Assembly: GCA_022793355.1 (NCBI GenBank)
Contig: JAAWCR010000163.1
Span: 1 to 13,621 of the forward strand
Length of the DNA: 13,621 nucleotides
Source of the DNA: Lawsonibacter sp.
Lineage (GTDB): Bacteria; Bacillota; Clostridia; Oscillospirales; Oscillospiraceae
Direction: 5' to 3'
Part shown: positions 1 through 5,860 of the stretch, in pieces
Numbering within the stretch: the stretch's first letter is position 1
Layout of the letters: each line of letters opens with the position of its first letter
Notes under the pieces: generated by a model
Told to the model about the DNA's origin: nothing
What the model saw: only the letters and a program-made list of their open reading frames with translations
Databases searched by the model: none
Made by a program: the position numbers and the translations under genes

Positions 1-1040
1 CCATGCGGTACTCCGAGCTGCCCCGGTTCAACTGGGTGAACGCCACCGCGGACGTGGCCATGCCCCCGGTGACCCCCCTGGACAGCCACGGCTATTTCCG
101 CGACGCCCTGGCCGCCTCCCACATGGCCGACATGCTGGACAAGGCCAAGACTATCATCGTGGAGGTCAACCAGAATCTGCCCTGGGTCTACGGCCTGACG
201 GGCTGTGAGATTAACATCGCCGATGTGGACTACGTGGTGGAGGGGGACAACCCCGCTGTGGCCCAGCTGGGCGGGGGCGGCGAGCCTACCGACGTGGACC
301 GGGCGGTGGCCAAGCTCATCGTGGAGCAGATCCCCAACGGGGCCTGCTTACAGCTGGGCATCGGCGGCATGCCCAACACCGTGGGCTCCATGATCGCCCA
401 GTCTGATTTGAAAGACCTGGGCGTCCACACCGAGATGTATGTGGACGGCTTTGTGGACATGGCCCTGGCGGGCAAGCTCACCGGCCGGAACAAGGCCCTG
501 GACAAGGGCCGGCAGGTCTACGCCTTCGCCGCCGGCACGCAGAAGCTCTATGACTATGTGAACCGCAACCCTGCCGTTATGGCCGCCCCGGTGGACTACA
601 CCAACGATGTGCGGGTGCTGGCTCAACTGGATAACTTTATTTCCATTAACAACGCCATTGACATGGATCTCTTTGGCCAGGTCAACGCCGAGTCCGCCGG
701 CCTGAAGCATATCTCCGGCACCGGTGGCCAGCTGGACTTTGTGATGGGCGCTTACCTGTCCAAGGGCGGCAAGAGCTTCATCTGCATGTCCTCCACCGTT
801 ACCAGCAAGGACGGCTCCGTGAAGAGCCGTATCGTCCCCACCCTCACCCCCGGCTCCATCGCCACCGACCCCCGTTCCTGTGTACAGTACATCGTCACCG
901 AGCACGGCATGGTCAATTTGAAGGGCCTGTCCACCTGGGAGCGGGCCGAGGCCATCATCTCCATCGCCGACCCCCAGTTCCGGGAGCAGCTGATTCAGGA
1001 CGCTCAAAAGATGGGAATTTGGCGCAGAAGCAATCAATAA
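1..1040 (+). CDS. Butyryl-CoA:acetate / 4-hydroxybutyrate CoA-transferase, C-terminal part (5' truncated)
   Basis: Acetyl-CoA hydrolase/transferase family enzyme. It would move CoA between butyryl-CoA (or 4-hydroxybutyryl-CoA) and acetate in the cytoplasm, the last step of one butyrate-forming fermentation route. The window opens inside the gene. The first full codon is at position 3; the ATG there is internal, because family members are about 440-450 residues and only 345 are present, so roughly 100 N-terminal residues are missing. Visible signatures, numbered from position 3: the GIGGMPNTVG segment at 119-128; VHTEMYVDG at 141-149, whose Glu144 matches the glutamate that forms the CoA-thioester in this family; and SGTGGQLDFVMGAYLSKGG at about 238-256, a typical glycine-rich CoA-site motif. 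The TAA stop at 1038 is followed directly by a hairpin terminator. Butyryl-CoA and 4-hydroxybutyrate transferases are close homologues, so the substrate stays open; the family is near certain. Confidence 0.87.
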   Translation, partial: MRYSELPRFNWVNATADVAMPPVTPLDSHGYFRDALAASHMADMLDKAKTIIVEVNQNLPWVYGLTGCEINIADVDYVVEGDNPAVAQLGGGGEPTDVDRAVAKLIVEQIPNGACLQLGIGGMPNTVGSMIAQSDLKDLGVHTEMYVDGFVDMALAGKLTGRNKALDKGRQVYAFAAGTQKLYDYVNRNPAVMAAPVDYTNDVRVLAQLDNFISINNAIDMDLFGQVNAESAGLKHISGTGGQLDFVMGAYLSKGGKSFICMSSTVTSKDGSVKSRIVPTLTPGSIATDPRSCVQYIVTEHGMVNLKGLSTWERAEAIISIADPQFREQLIQDAQKMGIWRRSNQ

Positions 1041-1045
1041 AATGG

Positions 1046-1075
1046 AAACCGCCACCCCCTGAGGGGTGGCGGTTT
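1046..1075. terminator. Bidirectional hairpin terminator between convergent genes
   Basis: A perfect 13-bp inverted repeat: arms AAACCGCCACCCC (1046-1058) and GGGGTGGCGGTTT (1063-1075) around the 4-base loop CTGA. It sits between the CoA-transferase stop (1040) and the flavodiiron stop (1082). The T-rich tail is better on the minus strand, where the hairpin is followed by CCATTTTATT, than on the plus strand (GTCCTATT), so it probably ends both transcripts and suits the minus-strand gene best. Confidence 0.85.
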
Positions 1076-1081
1076 GTCCTA

Positions 1082-2434
1082 TTACCGCACCGGCTCGAAG
1101 TCACTGGCGGGGCGGCGGCAGATGGGGCACACATAGTCGTCCGGGAGGGTGTCGCTCTCATAGATGAAGCCGCAGATTTTGCACACAAAGCCCCGGGGCT
1201 TATCCGGAGCGGCCTCCGCCTCGGGGGCGGGCTTCTCGCCCTTTACCGATGCGGCCAGAACCTGGGCCAGGGCCTCCAATTCTCTCTCCTGACCCGGGGC
1301 CAGGGCGGACTTGAGGGTAACAGGGGCCTCCAGAACCTCCATATTCTTCATCCCGCCAAGTATTTCCGCCATCAGCTTGCCGCTGGCGGGGGCCCAGGAT
1401 CCGTTTTGAATCAGGACGGCCTTCCGGTTTTGCAGGTTGTGGTGGGCCAGGTCCCGGAGCAGATGCTCCATGGTGTCAAAGATGCCGTTGTTGAAGGTGG
1501 GGGCCGCAAACACGATGTGGCTGTACTTAAAACAGTCGGAGAGCACGTAGGAGTAGTGATTGACCGACACATCGTGCATCTGGACCGGTACTCCCAGCTC
1601 CGCCAGGCGGCAGGCCAGGATGTTGGCGGCAGTCTCGGTGTGGCCGTAGATGGAGGCGAAGGGAATCACCACGCCCTGTACCTCCGGCTCATAGGAGGCC
1701 CACTTCACATACCGGTCTATAATCCGGCTGAAATCCTTGCGCCACACAGGACCGTGGAGGGGGCAGATCAGCTTGATGTCCAGGGCTGCGGCCTTGTTCA
1801 GCAGGGCCGTCACCTGGGGGCCGTACTTGCCCACAATGTTGGTATAGTACCGCCGGGCCTCATCCAGCCAGTCCCGCTCCCAGTCCACTTCGTCGGCAAA
1901 GAGCACGCCGTTCAGCGCCCCGAAGGATCCGAAGCCGTCGGCGGAAAAGAGAATCTTATCTGTGGAGTCGTAGCTCACCACCACCTCAGGCCAGTGGACC
2001 ATGGGGGCCGCCACAAAGGTGAAGTTATGCCGTCCGGTGGACAAGGTGTCCCCCTCGCCCACCAGAATGGCCCCTTTTGGGTCGGCGGCGTGGAACTGGC
2101 GGATCATATTGATGGCCTTGCCGTTGCAGACAATGCGGGCCTCGGGGTGGCGCAGCATCAAATCGCCCAGGGTGGCGGCGTGGTCGGGCTCCATGTGGTG
2201 GACAAAGATATAGTCCAACTCCCGACCGCCCAGGGCGTGCTCCAGGTTCTCCATAAACTGGGTCTGAACGGAGCGGTCCACCGTGTCAAAGAGGACGGTC
2301 TTTTCGTCCAGCAGCAGGTAGGAGTTGTAGGACATCCCCCGGGGGACCGGGTGGGCCGCCTCAAATACGGGGTGCTGCCGGTCGTTGGAGCCAATCCAAA
2401 TCAGGTCGTCGGTGACCTTGCGGGTACAATACAT
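1082..2434 (-). CDS. fprA: Flavodiiron protein (FprA-type) with C-terminal short rubredoxin-like domain
   Basis: Cytoplasmic A-type flavoprotein of 450 residues that reduces O2 to water and/or NO to N2O, protecting anaerobes. The beta-lactamase-like domain (about 1-250) carries a complete diiron ligand set: His80-x-Glu82-x-Asp84-His85, His147, Asp166 and His227. The flavodoxin domain (about 254-395) begins with PFASIYGHTETAAN (258-271), an FMN-phosphate-loop type motif. After a charged Ala/Pro/Glu linker (about 398-413), a rubredoxin-like tail carries CKIC (418-421) and CPIC (436-439). Only 14 residues separate the two cysteine pairs, against about 29 in ordinary rubredoxins, so the tail resembles the short iron site at the end of rubrerythrins. 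The start ATG has GCGAGG eight bases upstream. Divergent from trmD, convergent with the CoA-transferase. O2 versus NO preference cannot be read from the sequence. Confidence 0.94.
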   Translation of the reverse strand: MYCTRKVTDDLIWIGSNDRQHPVFEAAHPVPRGMSYNSYLLLDEKTVLFDTVDRSVQTQFMENLEHALGGRELDYIFVHHMEPDHAATLGDLMLRHPEARIVCNGKAINMIRQFHAADPKGAILVGEGDTLSTGRHNFTFVAAPMVHWPEVVVSYDSTDKILFSADGFGSFGALNGVLFADEVDWERDWLDEARRYYTNIVGKYGPQVTALLNKAAALDIKLICPLHGPVWRKDFSRIIDRYVKWASYEPEVQGVVIPFASIYGHTETAANILACRLAELGVPVQMHDVSVNHYSYVLSDCFKYSHIVFAAPTFNNGIFDTMEHLLRDLAHHNLQNRKAVLIQNGSWAPASGKLMAEILGGMKNMEVLEAPVTLKSALAPGQERELEALAQVLAASVKGEKPAPEAEAAPDKPRGFVCKICGFIYESDTLPDDYVCPICRRPASDFEPVR

Positions 2435-2475
2435 CAGAAAAACCTCGCTTTCGTACAGGAAGATTGTCGCCCCAT

Positions 2476-2484
2476 ATCATAGCA
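2476..2484 (-). promoter_or_regulatory. Possible extended -10 promoter of the flavodiiron gene
   Basis: Read on the minus strand this is TGC-TATGAT, an extended -10 element about 40 bases upstream of the flavodiiron start codon. I could not find a convincing -35 at 16-18 bases from it. Extended -10 promoters can work without one, so this is a weak but plausible call. Confidence 0.35.
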
Positions 2485-2519
2485 TACATTTTCCAAAAAT
2501 GCGATAGATTTTTTGCTCC

Positions 2520-2546
2520 CCGGCGAAAATTTTTTCCCTTCGCCGG
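2520..2546. promoter_or_regulatory. Inverted repeat in the flavodiiron-trmD divergent intergenic region
   Basis: Perfect 8-bp arms CCGGCGAA (2520-2527) and TTCGCCGG (2539-2546) flank an 11-base T-rich loop. The repeat ends eight bases before the trmD -35 box and lies upstream of the putative flavodiiron promoter, so it could be an operator for either gene. It could also be a terminator remnant: there is no T-run after it on the plus strand, and on the minus strand it is followed by GGAGCAAAAAA rather than T. Confidence 0.4.
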
Positions 2547-2553
2547 AAAGGCA

Positions 2554-2582
2554 TTGAAAAACAGCCGCCGCTTCCGTATAAT
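2554..2582 (+). promoter_or_regulatory. Sigma-A promoter of trmD
   Basis: TTGAAA (2554-2559), a 17-base spacer, then a perfect TATAAT (2577-2582). Transcription should begin near 2589, giving a 5' untranslated region of about 38 bases before the ATG at 2627. This also argues against the in-frame upstream ATG at 2582-2587, which would lie at or before the transcription start. Confidence 0.82.
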
Positions 2583-2587
2583 GGGTG

Positions 2588-2602
2588 GGGCGCGGCGCGC
2601 CC
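2588..2602 (+). other. GC hairpin at the 5' end of the trmD transcript
   Basis: GGGCGC (2588-2593), loop GGC, then GCGCCC (2597-2602): a six-pair all-GC stem that would sit at the very 5' end of the mRNA if transcription starts near 2589. It may act as a stabilising cap-like structure. That role is inference; the repeat itself is plain. Confidence 0.4.
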
Positions 2603-2626
2603 TACAATCAGAAAGGCGGGACGGAC

Positions 2627-3385
2627 ATGTACCGTATTGATATCATGACATTATTCCCCGATGTGGTGGGAGATATGCTCTGTGAATCCGTTTTAGGCCG
2701 GGGACAGGAGCGGGGCCATATCCGGGTGGAGTGCCACCAAATTCGGGACTACACGGTCAACAGGCAGAAGCAGGTGGACGACTACCCCTACGGCGGCGGC
2801 CGGGGGGCAGTGATGCAGGCCGACCCCCTCTACCGGTGCTGGGAGCACATCTGCCGGGAGGCGGGGGAGCGGGTACACACCATCTACATGTCTCCGGCGG
2901 GCCGGACCTTCACACAGCGGGATGCCCGGCGGCTGAAGGACGATTACAGCCGCCTGATTCTGGTCTGCGGCCACTATGAGGGGATCGACGAGCGGTTTAT
3001 CGAGGAATGTGTGGACGAGGAGATATCCCTGGGGGACTTCGTCATGACCGGTGGGGAAATTCCTGCTATGGCGGTGGCGGACGCGGTGTGCCGCCTGGTG
3101 CCCGGTGTGCTGTCCGATCCCTCCTGCTACGAAAACGAGAGCCACTGGAACGGCGCGCTGGAGGCCCCCCAATACTCCCGCCCCGAGGTTTGGCACGGCC
3201 GGGCGGTCCCCCCCGTTCTCCTGTCGGGCAACCACGCCAAGGTGGAGCAGTGGCGCCGCAAGCAGTCCATCCTGCGCACCAGACAGCGCCGCCCTGACCT
3301 GTATGAAACCCTGGATCTGTCCTCCAAAGCGGACCAGAAGCTGCTGGCCGAACTGGAGGCGGAAGAAAGCTCGGAAAACGGTTGA
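2627..3385 (+). CDS. trmD: tRNA (guanine-N1-)-methyltransferase TrmD
   Basis: SAM-dependent enzyme that makes m1G37 in tRNAs with G36, preventing +1 frameshifting; a homodimeric trefoil-knot (SPOUT) protein. At 252 residues it matches the family. Visible motifs: DDYPYGGGRGAVMQ (51-64), GHYEGIDER (115-123) and SLGDFVMTGGE (134-144), the last two forming the knot, then PQYSRPEVW (181-189) and SGNHAKVEQWRR (200-211). The ATG at 2627 is chosen because it follows GGCGGGA-type ribosome-binding sequence and matches the usual MxIDIxTLFP start; an upstream in-frame ATG lies at the transcription start. In a gapless comparison recalled from E. coli TrmD, the proposed catalytic Asp169 aligns with Glu171 here. 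The usual rpsP-rimM-trmD-rplS neighbours are absent: trmD has its own promoter, and a BI-1 gene follows. Confidence 0.97.
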   Translation: MYRIDIMTLFPDVVGDMLCESVLGRGQERGHIRVECHQIRDYTVNRQKQVDDYPYGGGRGAVMQADPLYRCWEHICREAGERVHTIYMSPAGRTFTQRDARRLKDDYSRLILVCGHYEGIDERFIEECVDEEISLGDFVMTGGEIPAMAVADAVCRLVPGVLSDPSCYENESHWNGALEAPQYSRPEVWHGRAVPPVLLSGNHAKVEQWRRKQSILRTRQRRPDLYETLDLSSKADQKLLAELEAEESSENG

Positions 3386-3410
3386 TTTTTTTGTTGCGCC
3401 GCTGTATAAT
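3382..3410 (+). promoter_or_regulatory. Sigma-A promoter of the BI-1 gene, overlapping the trmD stop
   Basis: TTGATT (3382-3387), a 17-base spacer, and a perfect TATAAT (3405-3410). The -35 box includes the trmD stop codon TGA (3383-3385), so the promoter begins inside trmD. I see no terminator between trmD and the next gene, so read-through from trmD is also likely. Confidence 0.68.
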
Positions 3411-3471
3411 AAAAACAACCTTGGGCGGGTAAACTGACAAAATACCGTCCGCTATGAAAGGAGCGCTTTCT

Positions 3472-4188
3472 ATGAGTTTTGATCCCTATGAATTTGACCG
3501 AGGCTACGCGTCCAGCCAGGGCGACACCCTGGGACAGTATACCGCTAAAACCTTTTTGTGGATGGTGCTGGGGCTGCTGGTTACCTTCGGCGTGGCGGTG
3601 GGCTGCTGGGTCACCAACGCCACCCTCTACGCGCTGTACTATATCCCCTATGTCCATCTGATCGTGCTGATCGCCACGCTGGTTATCTCCGTCACTATGG
3701 TTCACCGGCTGGAAAAGATGGCGGTGGGGACGGCTATCGGCCTGTTCGTGCTGTTCTCCGCCCTGTTCGGCTTTACCCTGTCCATCTATCTGCTGGTCTT
3801 TGAGCTGACCTCCGTGGTGCTGTGCTTCCTGCTCACCGCCGTCTACTTCGGCGCGTTGGCGGCTTACGGCTATGTGACCAAGCGGGACCTGTCCAATCTG
3901 CGCACCATCCTGTTCTCCGGGCTGATCTTTCTGATTATCTTCGGTGTGCTGTCCATGTTCATCCCCGCCTTGGATATGTTTGAACGGGTGGTCTGCCTGG
4001 TGGGCATCGCCGTGTTCCTGGGCTACACCGCCTATGACACCCAGAAAATCAAGGCCTTCTATGGCTACTACTCCGCCTCCCCCGAGATGCTGGCCAAGGC
4101 CTCTATTTTCTCCGCCCTCCAGCTGTATCTGGACTTTATCAACCTGTTCCTCTATCTGCTCCGTTTCCTGGGCAACAAGAAGCAGTGA
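3472..4188 (+). CDS. Bax inhibitor-1 / YccA-YetJ family membrane protein
   Basis: Integral membrane protein of 238 residues with about seven hydrophobic segments (roughly 28-47, 56-77, 83-104, 105-128, 146-165, 172-187 and 213-232), as in the TMBIM/BI-1 family. Bacterial relatives such as B. subtilis YetJ are pH-sensitive calcium leak channels; YccA of E. coli instead interacts with the FtsH protease. The family signature GYTAYDTQKIK (184-194) and LYLDFINLFLYLLRFLG (218-234) are present. Asp189 and Asp221 correspond to the aspartate pair described as the YetJ pH sensor, with a somewhat longer intervening loop here. The ATG at 3472 is preferred to an in-frame ATG at 3454, because AAAGGAG (3457-3463) gives a ribosome-binding site eight bases before it and lies inside the longer version. 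Its physiological role in this organism is unknown. Confidence 0.92.
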   Translation: MSFDPYEFDRGYASSQGDTLGQYTAKTFLWMVLGLLVTFGVAVGCWVTNATLYALYYIPYVHLIVLIATLVISVTMVHRLEKMAVGTAIGLFVLFSALFGFTLSIYLLVFELTSVVLCFLLTAVYFGALAAYGYVTKRDLSNLRTILFSGLIFLIIFGVLSMFIPALDMFERVVCLVGIAVFLGYTAYDTQKIKAFYGYYSASPEMLAKASIFSALQLYLDFINLFLYLLRFLGNKKQ

Positions 4189-4201
4189 GCGGATGACTGA
4201 C

Positions 4202-4237
4202 ACCGCCCCCATACGGCAGATGCCACATGGGGGCGGT
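4202..4237 (+). terminator. Intrinsic terminator after the BI-1 gene
   Basis: Perfect 11-bp arms ACCGCCCCCAT (4202-4212) and ATGGGGGCGGT (4227-4237). The intervening bases hold a further GGCA/TGCC pairing that can stack on the stem. On the plus strand it is followed by TTGCTTTAT, a moderate T-rich tail. It ends just before the stop of the convergent glycosyltransferase (4243) and may serve both genes. Confidence 0.85.
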
Positions 4238-4242
4238 TTGCT

Positions 4243-5487
4243 TTATCTTCCCGGCAGCTGGGGGGCCATGGCGCGGGTGTGGCGAATCTCCTCCCAGACG
4301 GTAGTTTTTTTCCAAACGCTGACAGCGGTGATAGGCAGCCACGTCAGGAGGAAGAGCCAGTAAGCGGCCAGGCCCTTCCACAGCCGGACGTCCCATTTGC
4401 CCTCCATGGTGATTACAATTCCGGCGGCCGCAGTGGCGGTGAGGGCGGCCCAGGCCAGATTGCCCAGGGCTCCCGCCAGCCCCAGCGCCAGGGCCTGAAG
4501 GAGCGTCCGTCCCCCCAAGGCGGCGGTAAAGGCGGTACACAGTAGCCCGGCCAGGGCGGCCAGCTGATAGGCGGGCAGCAGAAGGGTTGCCTCAAAGTCG
4601 AACAGGGCCAGCCGGGGCCGGTCGGATTGCGCCTGTCCCAAAGCGGGCAGATAGCGCTGGGCCACCTGAAGGGTGCCGCTGGTCCAACGGCGGCGCTGCT
4701 TAATGGACTGCTCCCAGGTGAGGGGCTGCTCATCGTAGGTGACCGCCTTGGGCACATAGGCTACCCGCTCCCCCGCCAGAACGGTCTGGGCGGTGATCTC
4801 TAAGTCCTCGCTGATGGTCTCGGTGTGCCAGCCGCCCAGCTTGTCCAGCAGCTTCTGGGTCACCATAAAGCCGGTGCCGCCCACCATGGCGGACACGCCC
4901 AGCCCCGCTTTGCCCCCGTTGTGAAAGCGGTCCATCATCCAGTAGTAGATGGAAGAGCAGCCGGATACGGCGGTATCGTAGGGATTTTTGCTGTCCCGGT
5001 AGCCCTGAGCCGCCTGAACGCCGGTCAGCCGGGCGTTGTTCATCTCCGCAAGGAACCGGGGGTCCGCTACGTTGTCCGCGTCGAATACCAGCCAGGCATC
5101 GTACCGCCGGCCCCGGAGCCGGTTATAGGCAAAGCGCAGCACCTCCCCCTTGCTTTTCACCGGTACACTGCACTCCAGCACCCTGGCCCCAAAATTCCGG
5201 GCCGCCAGGGCGGTGTTGTCGGAGCAGTTGTTGGGGATTACCCAAATATCATAGAGCTCCTGGGGGTAGTCCTGGGTGAGCAGGCTGTTAATCAGGGGCC
5301 CAATCACCAGCTCCTCGTTCCGGGCGGCCACAAGAATGGCAAACCTTGTCCTGGCCGGATGAAAACCGTAATCCTGGGGCCTTTTCACGCAGGCCAGCCC
5401 GGACACCAGATACCACAACCCCCACAAACTCATCAAAACTCCCATCGTGCCCGTCAGGGCCAGCGCGGCAGGAAACAGCCAATCCAT
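4243..5487 (-). CDS. Membrane-bound family 2 glycosyltransferase (BcsA/hyaluronan-synthase-like)
   Basis: A 414-residue inner-membrane glycosyltransferase that probably uses a nucleotide sugar to build an exported or surface polysaccharide. It has one N-terminal membrane segment (about 5-31), a cytoplasmic GT-A domain (about 46-270) and three or more C-terminal membrane segments (about 297-319, 323-358, 374-392). The GT-A domain shows the processive-GT2 set: FAILVAARNEE (49-59), the metal-binding DADN (136-139), SED (226-228, catalytic-base position) and QRRRW (264-268). An AGGAGG ribosome-binding site precedes the ATG. It is alone between the BI-1 terminator and a divergent importer, with no sugar-nucleotide, export or c-di-GMP gene beside it and no PilZ domain, so polymer and substrate cannot be named. 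Single-sugar transfer to a lipid is an alternative. Confidence 0.9.
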   Translation of the reverse strand: MDWLFPAALALTGTMGVLMSLWGLWYLVSGLACVKRPQDYGFHPARTRFAILVAARNEELVIGPLINSLLTQDYPQELYDIWVIPNNCSDNTALAARNFGARVLECSVPVKSKGEVLRFAYNRLRGRRYDAWLVFDADNVADPRFLAEMNNARLTGVQAAQGYRDSKNPYDTAVSGCSSIYYWMMDRFHNGGKAGLGVSAMVGGTGFMVTQKLLDKLGGWHTETISEDLEITAQTVLAGERVAYVPKAVTYDEQPLTWEQSIKQRRRWTSGTLQVAQRYLPALGQAQSDRPRLALFDFEATLLLPAYQLAALAGLLCTAFTAALGGRTLLQALALGLAGALGNLAWAALTATAAAGIVITMEGKWDVRLWKGLAAYWLFLLTWLPITAVSVWKKTTVWEEIRHTRAMAPQLPGR

Positions 5488-5650
5488 ATCCCGCTCCTCC
5501 TCTCGTTTCTTCTGTCCACAAGAATAACAGGCTTTTTTTAAGGACGCTGTGTGAGTAAGATTAAGATTTCATGAAGGTTTCCTTAACCCCCATTTGAATC
5601 CGCGCCGGCGGCATCGCTTCTTTCTCGACGAAAATTTACATTTTCTTCAT
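5488..5650. other. Non-coding region upstream of the glycosyltransferase
   Basis: No gene is seen here. The stretch is clearly more AT-rich than the neighbouring genes. It contains the glycosyltransferase ribosome-binding site (minus strand, AGGAGG), a T7 run (5533-5539), a tandem TAAGAT-TAAGAT repeat (5556-5567) and an 8-bp palindrome TTCATGAA close behind it, then a GC-rich patch (about 5599-5612). The glycosyltransferase promoter must lie here, but I found no -35/-10 pair good enough to call. The tandem repeat could be a response-regulator site. Confidence 0.5.
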
Positions 5651-5679
5651 TTGACTAAAATATTATAATATAGTATACT
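5651..5679 (+). promoter_or_regulatory. Strong sigma-A promoter of the osmolyte importer operon
   Basis: TTGACT (5651-5656), a 17-base AT-only-but-one spacer, then TATACT (5674-5679). Transcription should start near 5686, about 190 bases before the first start codon. The -10 box lies inside an 18-bp perfect palindrome, so the promoter is probably regulated. Confidence 0.8.
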
Positions 5680-5690
5680 ATATTTAGTCA
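5652..5690. promoter_or_regulatory. Palindromic operator candidate over the importer promoter
   Basis: AATATAGTATACTATATT (5667-5684) is a perfect 18-bp palindrome that covers the whole -10 box. A second inverted pair, TGACTAAA (5652-5659) and TTTAGTCA (5683-5690), spans the core promoter with centres 31 bp apart, about three helical turns. The left arm overlaps the -35 box. The two dyads are not concentric (centres about 4.5 bp apart), so they may be separate sites. Position implies repression. OpuC-type operons elsewhere are controlled by MarR/GbsR-like repressors, but no regulator gene is in the window and I do not recognise the site. Confidence 0.55.
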
Positions 5691-5730
5691 TTATGTCAGG
5701 TTCTTCCATACAGGTACACAGAGTCGCTTG

Positions 5731-5760
5731 TGGGCCGGTCAAACTGAGCCCATCTTTTTT
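5731..5760 (+). terminator. Terminator-like hairpin in the importer leader (attenuator candidate)
   Basis: TGGGC (5731-5735) pairs with GCCCA (5748-5752), and CGGT (5736-5739) can pair with ACTG (5743-5746) with one G-U pair and a single bulged A, leaving a small loop. It is followed by TC and a run of six T (5755-5760), the layout of an intrinsic terminator. It lies only about 45-75 bases after the predicted transcription start, so most transcripts could end here unless read-through is controlled. Confidence 0.5.
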
Positions 5761-5769
5761 ATTGTTAAT

Positions 5770-5798
5770 GCCGTGAAAACGGCGCATTCATGTTTTTT
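5770..5798 (+). promoter_or_regulatory. Second leader hairpin with GAAA loop and T-run
   Basis: GCCGT (5770-5774), a GAAA loop of GNRA type, then ACGGC (5779-5783); outer AAT/ATT bases can extend the stem across a small bulge. A run of six T follows at 5793-5798. The spacing between stem and T-run is longer than usual for a terminator, so this may be an RNA structural element, a second attenuator, or part of a larger fold. Confidence 0.35.
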
Positions 5799-5860
5799 CC
5801 GCCACTGCGGCGCTGTTGTACCTCACTGGCGGTAACCTGCGAGCCGGCGCCTTCGGCGCC
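5799..5860 (+). other. Further leader structure before the importer ribosome-binding site
   Basis: CCGCCA (5799-5804) can pair with TGGCGG (5827-5832), or CCGC (5799-5802) can pair locally with GCGG (5807-5810), giving mutually exclusive folds. A tight hairpin GGCGCC-TTC-GGCGCC (5846-5860) ends eight bases before the AGGAGG ribosome-binding site (5868-5873). These could set translation efficiency. No known riboswitch class was recognised. Confidence 0.4.

Noticed and set aside
348..1055. Open frame of 235 residues on the minus strand
   Set aside because: Antisense shadow of the CoA-transferase, with low-complexity Gly/His/Val composition and no conserved motif.
1019..2482. Open frame of 487 residues on the plus strand
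   Set aside because: It lies opposite the flavodiiron gene, is rich in Gly/His/Val/Gln as expected of an antisense frame in GC-rich coding DNA, has no ribosome-binding site, and matches no family I recognise, while the minus-strand frame has all diiron ligands.
2585..2626. Upstream in-frame start for trmD
   Set aside because: It would lie at the predicted transcription start and adds residues absent from the family; ATG 2627 gives the canonical N-terminus.
3127..4212. Open frame of 361 residues on the minus strand
   Set aside because: Antisense to both trmD and the BI-1 gene and crossing their boundary; Gln/His/Gly-rich composition is typical of a reverse-frame artefact.
5533..5541. T-run near 5533 as a terminator of some plus-strand transcript
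   Set aside because: No stable hairpin lies immediately upstream of it and no plus-strand gene ends there.
5762..5790. Second promoter in the importer leader (TTGTTA with a 17-base spacer)
   Set aside because: The -10 position reads CATTCA, a poor match, so it is not supported.
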